Shown: positions 26,735 to 36,461 of the stretch, one piece after another | How positions within the stretch are numbered: position 1 is the stretch's first letter | Layout: every line of letters begins with the position of its first letter | Source of the DNA: Hydrocarboniphaga sp. | GTDB taxonomy: Bacteria; Pseudomonadota; Gammaproteobacteria; Nevskiales; Nevskiaceae | Direction: 5' to 3' | DNA: 64,000 bases | NCBI RefSeq assembly: GCF_028291725.1 | Contig: NZ_JAQGNT010000002.1 | Coordinates: 124,001-188,000 of the forward strand | Made by a program: the position numbers and the translations under genes | Notes under the pieces: model-generated | Databases searched by the model: none | What the model saw: only the letters and a program-made list of their open reading frames with translations | Told to the model about the DNA's origin: nothing

Positions 26735-29020
26735 TCAGGGTTCGACCGCCGCATTCCACCAATGCGCGTCACGGCGCCGGCTCTCGGTCACCTGCCAGTC
26801 TTCGCCGGAGCGCTGCAGCAGTAGCGCGCCGCTGACGCCGGTGACGTACTGACGCGCATCGATTGCGGCATAACGCGCCGTGACCTCTGCCCGCGGATGG
26901 CCGAAGTGGCTGCGCCAGGCGGCGCCGTAAATCACCAGGCGCGGATGCACCGCGGCGACGAAGTCCGCGCCCGACGAGCTGCGGCTGCCGTGGTGCGGCG
27001 CGACCAGCACCTCGCTGCGCAGCTCGGGCGCGTGCTTGTCGATCAGCCGCCGCTCGGCCGCCGCCTCGATGTCGCCGGTCAGCAGCAGGCGATGCGGCGC
27101 CGCGCCGATCGCCAGCACGCAGGAACCGTCGTTGTCGGTCCAGTCCGCGCCGCCGTCGGGATGCAGGAATTCAAAGTGCACGCCGTCCCAGTCCCAGCCC
27201 AGCCCGTCGCGGCAAGCGGGCCGGTCCGGCGCACCGGTTTCGCTGTCGATGCCGAGCAGCCGGCGTACCGCCTTCAGGCCGCCGATGTGGTCCTGATCGG
27301 CATGCGAGATCACCACGCGGTCGAGCCGCCGCAAGCCCTGCCCGAGCAGATACGGCACGACGATCGATTCGCCGGCATCGAAACCTTCGTCGAATGCCGG
27401 CCCGGCGTCATACAGCAGCACGTGATGCGCAGTGCGCACGACCACCGACAAGCCCTGGCCGACATCCAGCACCGCGATGTCGAAGCCCTGGGCCGGCGCC
27501 GGCTGCGGCGGCATCAACAACGGCAGCAGACACAACAGGCCCGGCACGCGCAGCGGCAGGCCGCGCGGTGCCAGCAATAGCAACAACCCGAAGCTGGCCA
27601 ATACCAGTGCCGCGGGCGGCGGACTCGCCGCAAACCAGGCCGGCGCCGCATGCTCGGCGACGACATTCAAGCCGCGTTGCAGCTCCGAAAGCGCGGACGC
27701 GGTCACGCCGAGCAGCGGCACGCCGGCCGCGGGCCACAGCGAGGCGATGCACAGCGCGAGCAGCGCGATCGGCGTCAGCACCGCGACCACCGGAACCGCG
27801 ATCAGGTTGATCGGAGCGGTCGCCCACGAAAGGCCCTGAAAGAAGAACAGGCTCAGCGGAATCAGGGACAGCGTCAGCGCGATCTGCACGCGCAGCGCCT
27901 CGACCGCAAAGTGGCCGGTTTTCAGGCGCCCGGACGTGATGTAGAAAATCGTCGCGACCGCAGCGAACGACAGCCACAGGCCCGGCGCCATCACCGCCAG
28001 CGGATCGAGCAGCAGCACCGCGATCCAGGCCAAAGCCAGCACCCGCGACGGATGACGCAGGCGATCGAACCAGGCGGCGCCGAGCAGGAACAGCAGCATC
28101 AGCGCGGCGCGCTGCACCGGCGGCTCCCAGCCCGCCGCGAAGGCATACGCCAGGCCGACGAGCGCCGACATCAGCATGCCGGCTTTCTGCGCCGGCAGGC
28201 GCAGGCACAGGGCCGGCCCCAGGCTCCACAGCCATCGCCCCAGGTAGAAGCCGAAGCCCGCGATGATCGCGACGTTGAAGCCGGACACGGCAATGAGGTG
28301 GCTGGTGCCGGTGAGCCGATAGGAATCCCATTCGGCGGACGAGAGTCCCGAGTCGTCTCCAAGGGTCAGCGCCGCCAGCAGCGGCAGACCCGGATGATCC
28401 GGCAGCCAGGCCCGCATGCGGTCGAGCACGCCCTGGCGCCAGCGTAGTGACAGCGGGCCGGCGCTGCCCTCGCAGCGCTCGGCATCACGCACGGTCGCGG
28501 TGGCCGCGATGCCCTGCCGGAACAGCCAGCCCTCGTAGTCAAAGGCATTCGGATTCATCGACCCGTGCGGCATGCGCAGCCGCAAGCTGAGCTGCCAGCA
28601 CTCGCCGGCGCGCAGCATCTCGGTGGATCGATACCAGGACGTGCGCATCAGCGGCAGCGCCGCGTCCGCCGGCTGGAACTGGAAGCGCCACAGGCGCTCA
28701 TCGCCGGCCTTGCCCGGAGTCTGCTGCGGCAGCGAGGCGACATGGCCGATCACTACGCGCTCTTCGCCATGCCGCGAGGCCGGCCAGCGCGTCTGCAACG
28801 CCGTATCCGCACGCCAGAAACAGTAGATGGCGCCGAGGTAGAGCACCGCGTAAGCCGCGCGTCCGCGCCAGGGTAGCAGCGCCGGAATCGCGGCAAGCAA
28901 CAGCCAGCGCAAAGCAGGCAGTACCGGCAAGGCGTGCACGATCAGCACGCCCGCGGTGAACAGCGCCGCTAGGAGGTAAGGGCTTCCGGCAGCGCCAGAC
29001 GGCCTGCGTCCAGCGTCCAT
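26735..29020 (-). CDS. comEC: DNA internalization competence protein ComEC/Rec2
   Basis: ComEC forms the inner-membrane channel for single-stranded DNA uptake. The 761-residue protein has an N-terminal hydrophobic region and DUF4131-like periplasmic segment, and a competence domain with many transmembrane helices (about 215-490, including [19 protein letters not shown]). A C-terminal metallo-beta-lactamase domain shows [23 protein letters not shown] and [10 protein letters not shown]. The first ATG overlaps the 3' end of lolD by 52 bases; no later Met is available before the first membrane segment. Other uptake genes are not in the window. Confidence 0.93.
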   Translation of the reverse strand: MDAGRRPSGAAGSPYLLAALFTAGVLIVHALPVLPALRWLLLAAIPALLPWRGRAAYAVLYLGAIYCFWRADTALQTRWPASRHGEERVVIGHVASLPQQTPGKAGDERLWRFQFQPADAALPLMRTSWYRSTEMLRAGECWQLSLRLRMPHGSMNPNAFDYEGWLFRQGIAATATVRDAERCEGSAGPLSLRWRQGVLDRMRAWLPDHPGLPLLAALTLGDDSGLSSAEWDSYRLTGTSHLIAVSGFNVAIIAGFGFYLGRWLWSLGPALCLRLPAQKAGMLMSALVGLAYAFAAGWEPPVQRAALMLLFLLGAAWFDRLRHPSRVLALAWIAVLLLDPLAVMAPGLWLSFAAVATIFYITSGRLKTGHFAVEALRVQIALTLSLIPLSLFFFQGLSWATAPINLIAVPVVAVLTPIALLALCIASLWPAAGVPLLGVTASALSELQRGLNVVAEHAAPAWFAASPPPAALVLASFGLLLLLAPRGLPLRVPGLLCLLPLLMPPQPAPAQGFDIAVLDVGQGLSVVVRTAHHVLLYDAGPAFDEGFDAGESIVVPYLLGQGLRRLDRVVISHADQDHIGGLKAVRRLLGIDSETGAPDRPACRDGLGWDWDGVHFEFLHPDGGADWTDNDGSCVLAIGAAPHRLLLTGDIEAAAERRLIDKHAPELRSEVLVAPHHGSRSSSGADFVAAVHPRLVIYGAAWRSHFGHPRAEVTARYAAIDARQYVTGVSGALLLQRSGEDWQVTESRRRDAHWWNAAVEP

Positions 29021-29682
29021 ATGCGGTCCATGCGCGCGGCCAGTTTCATGTCGTGCGTGACCACGACCAGGCTGGTGCCGAGTTCGCGGTTGAGCTCGAG
29101 CATCAGGTCGAAAACCTTGTCGGCGGTGCGCGCGTCGAGGTTGCCGGTGGGCTCGTCGGCGAGCACGCAGGCCGGGCGGGTCACCAGCGCGCGGGCGACG
29201 GCGGCGCGCTGGCGCTCGCCGCCCGACAGCTCGCCGGGCTTGTGCTCCAGGCGCTGGCCGAGGCCGACCCGGTCCAGCAGGTCCGCTGCCTGACGGCGCG
29301 CGCTGGCCGGCGACTCACGGCGGATCATCAGCGGCATCATCACGTTCTCGAGCGCGCTGAATTCCGGCAGCAGGTGGTGGAACTGGTAGACGAAACCGAG
29401 CCGCCGGTTACGCAGCACGCCGCGCGCGGCATCGGACAGCTGCGACATGCGCTCGCCGGCAACCCAGACATCGCCGCGCGTGGGCGCGTCGAGGCCGCCG
29501 AGCAGGTGCAGCAAGGTCGACTTGCCGCTACCGGACGCGCCGACGATCGCGACTCTTTCGCCGTGACCGATCTCCAGATCGATGCCGTCGAGCACGTCGA
29601 GCTTCAGGCGGCCGTCGTCGAAGGTCTTGCCCAGACCGACCGCTTTCAGGATGGGTTGAATGGTGTCGATCGAACTACTCAT
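28969..29682 (-). CDS. lolD: Lipoprotein-releasing ABC transporter ATPase LolD
   Basis: LolD energises release of outer-membrane lipoproteins from the inner membrane. The 237-residue ATPase has Walker [10 protein letters not shown], a Q-loop [13 protein letters not shown], the signature LSGGERQR and Walker [11 protein letters not shown]. The ATG at 29682 (MSSSIDTIQ) overlaps the end of lolC by 8 bases. Together with lolC it forms an operon running into comEC. The QFHHLLPEF segment is typical of LolD rather than MacB. Confidence 0.95.
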   Translation of the reverse strand: MSSSIDTIQPILKAVGLGKTFDDGRLKLDVLDGIDLEIGHGERVAIVGASGSGKSTLLHLLGGLDAPTRGDVWVAGERMSQLSDAARGVLRNRRLGFVYQFHHLLPEFSALENVMMPLMIRRESPASARRQAADLLDRVGLGQRLEHKPGELSGGERQRAAVARALVTRPACVLADEPTGNLDARTADKVFDLMLELNRELGTSLVVVTHDMKLAARMDRIWTLDAGRLALPEALTS

Positions 29683-30922
29683 AGCGCAAAGCTTCAGCCG
29701 GCTGCACACGCGATGCGCGCCAGGCGGGATACAGGGTCGAGAGTAACCCGAGCGCCAGCGACAGCATGCTGATGCGGATCACATCCGAGGACTTGAGTTC
29801 GGAAGGAAGATCGCTGATGTAGTAAACGTCCGGCGACAGGAACTGGTGCCCGGTCAGCGCCTGCAGCAGCGGCACCAGGGTCTCGACGTTCAGCGCCAGC
29901 GCGACGCCACCGACCACGCCGAACAAGGTGCCGACGATGCCGATGATCGAGCCCTGCACCATGAAGATCGCCATGATCGAGCGCGGCGTCGCGCCCAAGG
30001 TGCGCAGGATTGCGATGTCGGACTGCTTGTCCTGCACCACCATCACCAGGGTCGACACGATATTGAACGCGGCGACGCCGACGATCAGCGACAGGATGAT
30101 GAACATCACCATCTTCTCGGTCGCCACCGCCTGGAAGAAATTGGCATGGCTGCGCGTCCAGTCCTGCACGTAGAACGTGCCCTGCAACTGCGCGGCCAGA
30201 TCGCGCGCGACCGCCGGCGCGCGGAACAGGTCATGCAGCTTCAGGCGCACACCGGTGACGCCGTCGCCCATGCGGTACAGCGACTGCGCATCGGCCATGT
30301 GGATCAGCACCAGGCCGCGATCGAACTCGTACATGCCGATGCGGAAGATGCCGGCGACGGTGAAGCGGCGGAAGCGCGGCAAAACACCGGCCGGCGTGAT
30401 GCTCGCGACCGGGATCATCAGGTCGACCTTGTCGCCGACGATCACGCCCAGAGTCTCGGCCAGCTCCGAGCCGAGCACGATCTTGAATTCGCCGGCTTTC
30501 AAATCGGTCAGCTGGCCGATCTTCATGTGCGAGCCGATCTCCGACACCTTGTTTTCCTCGTCCGGCAGCACGCCGCGCAGCAAGGTGCCAGACAGGCCCG
30601 AATCCAGCCGCAGCATGCCCTCGCCCTCCACGTAGGGTGCGACCGCCTCCACCTCCTTGTCCGCGAGCGCCGCCTTGGCGATGCCCGGCCAGTCGGGCAG
30701 CGAGCCCTGGTAGGCTGAGATCGTCGCGTGCGAGGCCATACCCAGGATGCGCGTGCGCAGTTCCCGCTCGAAGCCGTTCATGACCGACAGCACGGTGATC
30801 AAAGCGGTCACGCCGATGCCGATTCCGAGCATCGAAGCGAGCGAAATGAAGGAGATGAAGTGATTGCGTCGCTTGGCCCGCGTATAACGCAGGCCAGCGA
30901 ACAGTTCGTAGGGTTGGCGCAT
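29675..30922 (-). CDS. lolC: Lipoprotein-releasing ABC transporter permease (LolC/LolE family)
   Basis: This is the permease partner of LolD. The 415-residue protein starts [35 protein letters not shown] (split by family into an N-terminal anchor and the first membrane helix). It has a large periplasmic domain (about 50-270) and three C-terminal transmembrane helices, and ends [18 protein letters not shown], the classic LolC/E end. Only one permease gene is present, so the transporter may use a single LolF-like homodimer, or a second gene lies elsewhere. The lolC versus lolE label is therefore provisional. Confidence 0.92.
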   Translation of the reverse strand: MRQPYELFAGLRYTRAKRRNHFISFISLASMLGIGIGVTALITVLSVMNGFERELRTRILGMASHATISAYQGSLPDWPGIAKAALADKEVEAVAPYVEGEGMLRLDSGLSGTLLRGVLPDEENKVSEIGSHMKIGQLTDLKAGEFKIVLGSELAETLGVIVGDKVDLMIPVASITPAGVLPRFRRFTVAGIFRIGMYEFDRGLVLIHMADAQSLYRMGDGVTGVRLKLHDLFRAPAVARDLAAQLQGTFYVQDWTRSHANFFQAVATEKMVMFIILSLIVGVAAFNIVSTLVMVVQDKQSDIAILRTLGATPRSIMAIFMVQGSIIGIVGTLFGVVGGVALALNVETLVPLLQALTGHQFLSPDVYYISDLPSELKSSDVIRISMLSLALGLLSTLYPAWRASRVQPAEALRYE

Positions 30923-31029
30923 GGCGCGCGGATTACATCACAAAGCCGGCGCTCAACGGGCGCGGATCTGGCAGGATTTCTGCGTAACAGGCCCGTTACG
31001 GTGTAGTTACGGGGTTCGGGGGAGTCGGG

Positions 31030-32136
31030 ATGCAACGGCCGGTAGAACATCAGTCTTCGCAAACGGCAGGCCGCCGCCTGGGCGCTCTGCTGCGCAGCCC
31101 CTGGCTGGCGCCGCTGAACGATCTGGATTCGCTGGACGAGCTGATCGCGCCCTTCGCGGGCCGTTTCGCGTTTAGCCGGCTGCTCGCCCGGGTCGTCGCG
31201 ATCACGGTCGAGACCGCCGATACGCGGACCTTCTGGCTGGCGCCGAACCGGCACTGGCGCGGCTTCCAGGCCGGGCAGCATGTTCCGGTCAGCTTCGAAA
31301 TCAACGGCCGGCGGTATACCCGGAGCTACAGCCTGAGCTCGGACCCGGCCGACCGCCGCCGCATCGGCATCACCGTCAAGCGCCATGCCGGCGGCCGCGT
31401 TTCTCAGGCCCTGCACGAGCAGCTGCGGGTCGGCAACGTGATCTCGCTATCGCAGGCCAGCGGCGATTTCACGCTGCCGGCCGCACTGCCGGCGCAGCTG
31501 TTGATGATCGGCGCCGGCAGCGGGGTTACGCCGATGCGCTCACTCCTTTATGCGCTGCGTCGTTCCGGCTATTCGGGCGACATCGTGTTCGTCCACGTCA
31601 GCCGCCGCCACGAGGACGCGATTTTCGGTGCCGAACTGCAGCAGCTGGCCGGCGCTTGGCCGGCACTACGGATGGTCTGGCTCCACACCGCGCAAAGTGG
31701 CCGGCCGCAGCTAGCCGACCTGCTGGCGCAGGTTCCCGACTATCGCGCAAGGCAGACGCTGCTATGCGGACCGCTGCGCTTCATGCAACCGCTGCAGCAG
31801 CACTGGAAAGAATCGGGCCTGTCGGAGCGGCTCAGTTGGGAACAATACGGCCTGTTCGCCGAACCGCAGCCCGGCGAGCAGCCCCGGCAGGTGCTGTGCC
31901 TGGCGTCCGGCACACAGTTCCAGGCCGCGGCCGGCGAGCCGCTGCTGGTCGCTGCGGAACGCGCCGGCCTGCATCCCGTCTACGGCTGCCGCAAGGGCCT
32001 TTGCCGCAGCTGCCGCTCCATCAAAAGCGGCATCACCCGCAACCTGCTGACCGGCGAGGTCTGCAGCGAATCCGGCGTACTGGTCCAGCTCTGCCTGCAT
32101 GCAGCCGAAAGCGACGTGCAGCTGCTGGAACTCTAG
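31030..32136 (+). CDS. Ferredoxin reductase with FAD, NAD(P) and C-terminal [2Fe-2S] domains
   Basis: This 368-residue electron-transfer flavoprotein has an FAD domain with RSYSLSS (98-104), an NAD(P)-binding domain with MIGAGSGVTPMRSLLYAL, and a plant-type ferredoxin domain. The cluster ligands are C320-x4-C325-x2-C328 and C355. The layout matches reductases serving membrane fatty-acid desaturases or hydroxylases. No oxygenase is adjacent, so the partner is unknown. It is divergent from lolC and followed by a small secreted protein gene. Confidence 0.88.
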   Translation: MQRPVEHQSSQTAGRRLGALLRSPWLAPLNDLDSLDELIAPFAGRFAFSRLLARVVAITVETADTRTFWLAPNRHWRGFQAGQHVPVSFEINGRRYTRSYSLSSDPADRRRIGITVKRHAGGRVSQALHEQLRVGNVISLSQASGDFTLPAALPAQLLMIGAGSGVTPMRSLLYALRRSGYSGDIVFVHVSRRHEDAIFGAELQQLAGAWPALRMVWLHTAQSGRPQLADLLAQVPDYRARQTLLCGPLRFMQPLQQHWKESGLSERLSWEQYGLFAEPQPGEQPRQVLCLASGTQFQAAAGEPLLVAAERAGLHPVYGCRKGLCRSCRSIKSGITRNLLTGEVCSESGVLVQLCLHAAESDVQLLEL

Positions 32137-32263
32137 CCATCCTCCAGCCGGACGCGGCCCAATCGCCGCTGGTCGCGCGCCGGGATACGGACGGCGAGCC
32201 GGCTCCGCGCGCCGGCGGGCCGTTGCTATAGTCGCCGCGAGTACACACCTGCCGGCCGTCACG

Positions 32264-32584
32264 ATGAAAACCCTGCTTGCCGCCGCCCTGTTAGCCGTAT
32301 GCCTGCCCGCCGCCCAGGCCGAGGTGCTGGATCTGCCGGCGCGAGTCGCGGCCGACGCGCAACTACCGGCCAGAGGCAGCAGCATGGCCGTGGTCAATCA
32401 GCAATACGGCGAGCCGAAAGTGCGCCATCCAGCCGTCGGCGGCGACTCGCCGAAGCATCCGCCGATCACGCGCTGGGACTACGAGACGTTTTCGGTGTTC
32501 TTCGAAAACCAGCATGTCGTGGACGCGGTAAGGCCCGATGCGCCGACGCCGATCGCGCATCGTGAAGACCTGACCACCCGGTAG
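32264..32584 (+). CDS. Small secreted hypothetical protein
   Basis: This 106-residue protein has a clear signal peptide (MKTLLAAALLAVCLPAAQA). The mature part reads SMAVVNQQYGEP, PPITRWDYETFSVFFENQHVVDAV, a pattern seen in short gammaproteobacterial periplasmic proteins and reminiscent of the small beta-alpha fold of BamE-like proteins; that likeness is only an impression. The frame is open further upstream into the reductase gene, but the signal peptide fixes the start. It precedes aguA by 79 bases. Function is unknown. Confidence 0.7.
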   Translation: MKTLLAAALLAVCLPAAQAEVLDLPARVAADAQLPARGSSMAVVNQQYGEPKVRHPAVGGDSPKHPPITRWDYETFSVFFENQHVVDAVRPDAPTPIAHREDLTTR

Positions 32585-32663
32585 CCGCGCGTCGCGACGC
32601 GCAAGCTTCATCCACTCCGTGTAAGGTCTGCGCCCCGGCCCTGGCTGCAGACCAAAGACCGCG

Positions 32664-33698
32664 ATGACCCGCAGTTACCTTCCGCCCGAATGGGCGCCGC
32701 AATCCGCCGTGATGCTGACCTGGCCGCGTGCCGAGGGCGATTTCGCCCGCCATTTCGACGCGGTGGAACAGAACTTCATCGATATCGCGGTCGCGATCAC
32801 GCGGCACGAGGAAGTCCACATCAACTACGGTCTGGACCCGGCGGCGCTGCGCAGCCGGCTGATCCAGGCCGGAGCCCATCCGGCGCGGCTGCGCGTGTAT
32901 CGCGTCGAAAGCGACGACGTCTGGGCGCGCGACCATGGCCCGATCACCGTGATCCGCGACGGCCGCCTGCTGCATCTGGACTTCGTATTCAATGGCTGGG
33001 GCGGCAAATTCTCGGCCGAGCGCGACACGCTGCTGACCGCGCGCCTGGCCGAACTCGGCGCCTGGAGCGCGCCGGTCGAAAGCCTGGATTTTGTGCTCGA
33101 AGGCGGCGCGATCGAGGTCGACGGCTGCGGCACGCTGCTGACCACCGAGCGCTGCCTGCTCGCACCCACGCGTAATCCGCATCTGAATCGCGAGCAGATC
33201 GAAGCCGTGCTGAAGCGCGAATTCGGCATCGAGCGCGTGCTCTGGCTGCGCCACGGCGACCTGCTCGGCGATGATACCGACGGCCATGTCGACACGGTCG
33301 CGCGCTTCTGCGACGCGCACACCATCGCCTACCAGGCCTGCGACGACGCCAGCGATCCGCACTACGCCGAGCTGCAGGCCGTGGCCGCCGAGCTGGCCGA
33401 GTTCCGCACCCGCGACGGCAGCCCCTACGACCTGATTCCGCTGCCGCTGCCGGGCGCGATCTACGATGAAGACAGCCGCAGGCTGCCCGCCGGCTATGCC
33501 AACTTCCTGATCATGAATGCGACAGTGCTGGTGCCGGTCTACCACGATCCGCTCGATGAAATCGCGCTGGAGCGGCTACGCGAGGTATTCGAGGATCGGG
33601 AGGTGATCGGCATCGACTGCCGCGCGCTGATCCAGCAATACGGCAGCCTGCATTGCGTGACGATGCAGATCCCCGCCGCGCCGAGCGTGCGCGCTTAG
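32664..33698 (+). CDS. aguA: Agmatine deiminase
   Basis: AguA converts agmatine to N-carbamoylputrescine. The 344-residue protein of the peptidyl-arginine deiminase family shows AVMLTWPRAEGDF, DDVWARDHGPI, NGWGGKF, LEGGAIEVDG, DTDGHVDTVARF and the catalytic Cys in GSLHCVTMQIP. Length and motifs match the family. aguB starts 10 bases later, so the pair makes putrescine from agmatine. An arginine decarboxylase is not in the window. Confidence 0.95.
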   Translation: MTRSYLPPEWAPQSAVMLTWPRAEGDFARHFDAVEQNFIDIAVAITRHEEVHINYGLDPAALRSRLIQAGAHPARLRVYRVESDDVWARDHGPITVIRDGRLLHLDFVFNGWGGKFSAERDTLLTARLAELGAWSAPVESLDFVLEGGAIEVDGCGTLLTTERCLLAPTRNPHLNREQIEAVLKREFGIERVLWLRHGDLLGDDTDGHVDTVARFCDAHTIAYQACDDASDPHYAELQAVAAELAEFRTRDGSPYDLIPLPLPGAIYDEDSRRLPAGYANFLIMNATVLVPVYHDPLDEIALERLREVFEDREVIGIDCRALIQQYGSLHCVTMQIPAAPSVRA

Positions 33699-33708
33699 GA
33701 GACCCGCG

Positions 33709-34602
33709 ATGAGCCGCAGCAAGAACTTGCGCGTCGGTATCGTGCAGCAAAGCTGCACCGACGACCGCGACCACAATCTGGCGGTGTCCGCCGCCGGCAT
33801 CCGCGATGCCGCGAGCCGCGGCGCGCAACTGGTGCTGCTGCAGGAGCTGCACACCGGCCTGTATTTCTGCCAGCACGAATCCACTGATCTGTTCGATCTG
33901 GCCGAAACGATTCCCGGCCCTTCCACCGCAGCGCTGGGCGCGCTCGCCAAAGAACTCGACATCGTCATCGTCGGTTCGCTGTTCGAGCGCCGCGCGCCGG
34001 GGCTCTACCACAACACCGCGGTGGTGCTCGAGCGCGACGGTACGCTGACCGGCAAGTACCGCAAGATGCATATCCCGGACGACCCGGGCTACTACGAGAA
34101 GTTCTACTTCACTCCTGGCGACCTCGGCTTCACGCCGATCCAGACCAGCCTCGGCAAGCTCGGCGTACTGGTGTGCTGGGACCAGTGGTATCCGGAAGCC
34201 GCGCGGCTGATGGCGCTGGCCGGCGCCGACCTGCTGTTCTACCCGACCGCGATCGGCTGGAACCCGGACGACAGCGATGAGGAACGCACACGTCAGCGCG
34301 ACGCCTGGATCACGATCCAGCGCTCGCACGCAGTCGCCAACGGCCTGCCGGTGATCGTCGCCAACCGCACTGGCTTCGAACCCGATCCGAGCGGGACGCT
34401 GCAGGGCTCGCAGTTCTGGGGTTCGAGTTTCGCGGTCGGCCCGCAGGGCGAGTTCCTGGCACAGGCCGGCACCGAGGCCGGCGAGGTGCTGGTCGTCGAC
34501 ATCGATCTGGCGCGCTCGGAGAACGTGCGCCGCTGGTGGCCGTTCCTGCGCGACCGGCGCATCGATGCGTATGCCGATCTGACCCGGCGTTTCAGGGACT
34601 GA
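33709..34602 (+). CDS. aguB: N-carbamoylputrescine amidase
   Basis: AguB hydrolyses N-carbamoylputrescine to putrescine, CO2 and ammonia. The 297-residue nitrilase-superfamily protein has the Glu-Lys-Cys triad: Glu46 in LLQELHTGLYF, Lys119 in KYRKMHIPDD and Cys156 in VCWDQWYPEAAR. YYEKFYFTPGD and WNPDDSDEERTRQRDAW are typical of AguB rather than other amidases. It is in an operon with aguA (AGGAGAC upstream of the start). Confidence 0.95.
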   Translation: MSRSKNLRVGIVQQSCTDDRDHNLAVSAAGIRDAASRGAQLVLLQELHTGLYFCQHESTDLFDLAETIPGPSTAALGALAKELDIVIVGSLFERRAPGLYHNTAVVLERDGTLTGKYRKMHIPDDPGYYEKFYFTPGDLGFTPIQTSLGKLGVLVCWDQWYPEAARLMALAGADLLFYPTAIGWNPDDSDEERTRQRDAWITIQRSHAVANGLPVIVANRTGFEPDPSGTLQGSQFWGSSFAVGPQGEFLAQAGTEAGEVLVVDIDLARSENVRRWWPFLRDRRIDAYADLTRRFRD

Positions 34603-34721
34603 AACCCGGGAACGCGCAAGCCCAGCGCTCAGCCCGATTGACTCTGCCGGAACCGTGGTTCACCTTGCGACCGGGAACTGGGCGCGAGATCGGCGCCCCA
34701 AATCGTCACCGGGGGATCAAC

Positions 34722-36380
34722 ATGATCATCAAAATGTCGGTGAGCGGGCTCGCCTGCATGACGCTGTTCGCCAGCCTGTTTGCCACGACCGCGGTGGTCG
34801 CGGCACCCACCGTGGTGCCGCCTTTCGACAGCAGCTACCAGATCAGCACGATCGCGGAATCGGGCGGCGTGGACCCGGTCCCGGGTGTGCCCTCGCCCTA
34901 CGGCGGCCTGGCTTTCCGCGACGGTGATCCCGACACGCTGCTGATGGTCGGGCATGCCTACACCACCGACGCTGGCGGCAGCGCGGCGATCTACGCGATC
35001 GGCGTCAGCCGCGATGCCGACGGCCATATCAATGGTTTCGTCGACAACGCCACGCTGCGGGCGCTGGGCCCGGGCTACACCGACCCGGCGCGCGGTGCCG
35101 GAACCGGCTTGGCCTACAGCCCCGATGCGCTGCTGTTCTATGCAAGCAATGGCGACAGCAGCCTGGGCCAGATCAAGCCCGGCAGCACTGCGCCTGACAA
35201 ACAGATCAACCTTGCCGCGCTGGTGCCGGCTTCGGTGGTCGAGGGCGGGCCGCTGATCTTTGTACCTCAGGGCTTCGCCGGTGCCGGCAAGCTCAAGATG
35301 GCCGGCTACAACGGCGATTTCTATCGTCTGAGCCTGGCCGCGGACGGTGTCGGAACCTACGAGGTCAGCAAGGTCGACGATGTCGGCATGCTGGCCGGCA
35401 GCGGAACCAACGCCAGCGGCTCCTACAACCGGCCGACCGGCTTTGGCTATGTCGCCGCCGGCAATCCGCAGTTCACCGAGACCGGCTTGCTGGCCACGCA
35501 ATGCGACTTCAATACCGGCGACAGCCAGTTGTTCGCCTACGACATCACCAGCAAGGGCGACCCGCAGCTGGCGTCGGCGCGCAGCATGGTTAGCAACCTA
35601 TGCGCGACTGGCGCGGTGATCGACCCGGTGACCGGCGACATGCTGTTCACCAACTACTACGGTTTCCCGGCTCTGACCGTGCTCAGCGGCTTCACCGTGC
35701 CGCCGCCGACAGTCGCGTTCGTCTCCGCGACCTCATCGATCAGCGAAACCAAGGGCACGGCCACCATCAGCGTCAAGCGGCTCGGCAGCACCGCCTCGGC
35801 GGTGACAGTGAAATACAGCAGCAGCGCGGGCACGGCGGTCAACGGCACGAACTACAGCGATGTCTCCGGCACGCTGAGTTGGGCCGCGGGCGAGGCCGGC
35901 AACAAGAGTTTCAGCGTTCCGGTCGTCAGTGACGGCGTCTACAACGACAAGCTGACCGTCAAGCTGAAGCTGAGCAAACCGGTGGGCGCCGCGCTCGGCG
36001 CTCCGGCGAGCGCCAAGCTGTCGATCGTCAACAAGGACCCGCTACCGACCGTGGCCTTCTCGGCCGCAAGCAGCGTCGTCACGGAAGGCAGCCTCGGCGC
36101 CGGCGTCGCGGTCCCCGCGGTACTGGTGTCGCTGTCGAGTGCGAGCGGTAAAAGCATCAGCGTGCCGGTCACGCTCAGCAGCGGCAGCGATTCCCGGGTC
36201 AGCCTCACTTCTCCGGTCACGATCCCGGCCGGCCAGACCCAGGTCTACGCGGTGAGCGTGGCCGACGATGCAAGCGCGCAGAGCACGGTGAAACTCACGT
36301 TCAAGCTCGGCACGCCGAGCGATGCGGCGCTGGGCACCCAAGCGACGACCACGCTGAAGATCAAGAACAACGACCCGTAG
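34722..36380 (+). CDS. Secreted Calx-beta domain protein
   Basis: This 552-residue protein has a signal peptide (ending VVAA near residue 27) and an N-terminal region of about 300 residues rich in short beta segments (GGLAFRDGDPDTLLMVGHAY, GDFYRLSLAADGVGTYEV), perhaps a propeller. Two Calx-beta-type domains follow (about 335-440 and 445-552; PTVAFVSATSSISETKGTATISV, WAAGEAGNKSFSVPV). It is probably secreted and may bind Ca2+. GGGGG six bases before the ATG supports the start. Its stop codon lies inside the following palindrome. Function is unknown. Confidence 0.75.
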   Translation: MIIKMSVSGLACMTLFASLFATTAVVAAPTVVPPFDSSYQISTIAESGGVDPVPGVPSPYGGLAFRDGDPDTLLMVGHAYTTDAGGSAAIYAIGVSRDADGHINGFVDNATLRALGPGYTDPARGAGTGLAYSPDALLFYASNGDSSLGQIKPGSTAPDKQINLAALVPASVVEGGPLIFVPQGFAGAGKLKMAGYNGDFYRLSLAADGVGTYEVSKVDDVGMLAGSGTNASGSYNRPTGFGYVAAGNPQFTETGLLATQCDFNTGDSQLFAYDITSKGDPQLASARSMVSNLCATGAVIDPVTGDMLFTNYYGFPALTVLSGFTVPPPTVAFVSATSSISETKGTATISVKRLGSTASAVTVKYSSSAGTAVNGTNYSDVSGTLSWAAGEAGNKSFSVPVVSDGVYNDKLTVKLKLSKPVGAALGAPASAKLSIVNKDPLPTVAFSAASSVVTEGSLGAGVAVPAVLVSLSSASGKSISVPVTLSSGSDSRVSLTSPVTIPAGQTQVYAVSVADDASAQSTVKLTFKLGTPSDAALGTQATTTLKIKNNDP

Positions 36381-36455
36381 GTCGGCAATCCTTTGCCGAC
36401 GTGCGCGCGCGATGCGCAACCGAGGCCTCACGTCGGCAAAGGATTGCCGACCTAC
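36377..36455. repeat. 27-bp inverted repeat between the Calx-beta gene and ald
   Basis: Arms GTAGGTCGGCAATCCTTTGC... (36377-36403) and its exact complement (36429-36455) flank 25 bases. Each arm itself contains a short palindrome (GTCGGCAA..TTGCCGAC). The left arm includes the TAG stop of the Calx-beta gene, and the right arm ends 6 bases from the ald stop. It is a different sequence family from the GTTGGGG repeats but has the same placement between converging genes. Confidence 0.8.
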
Positions 36456-36461
36456 AACAAC

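Noticed and set aside
7521-36455. CRISPR-like repeats
   Set aside because: Repeats occur as inverted pairs at separate loci, not as regular direct repeats with spacers, and no cas genes are present.
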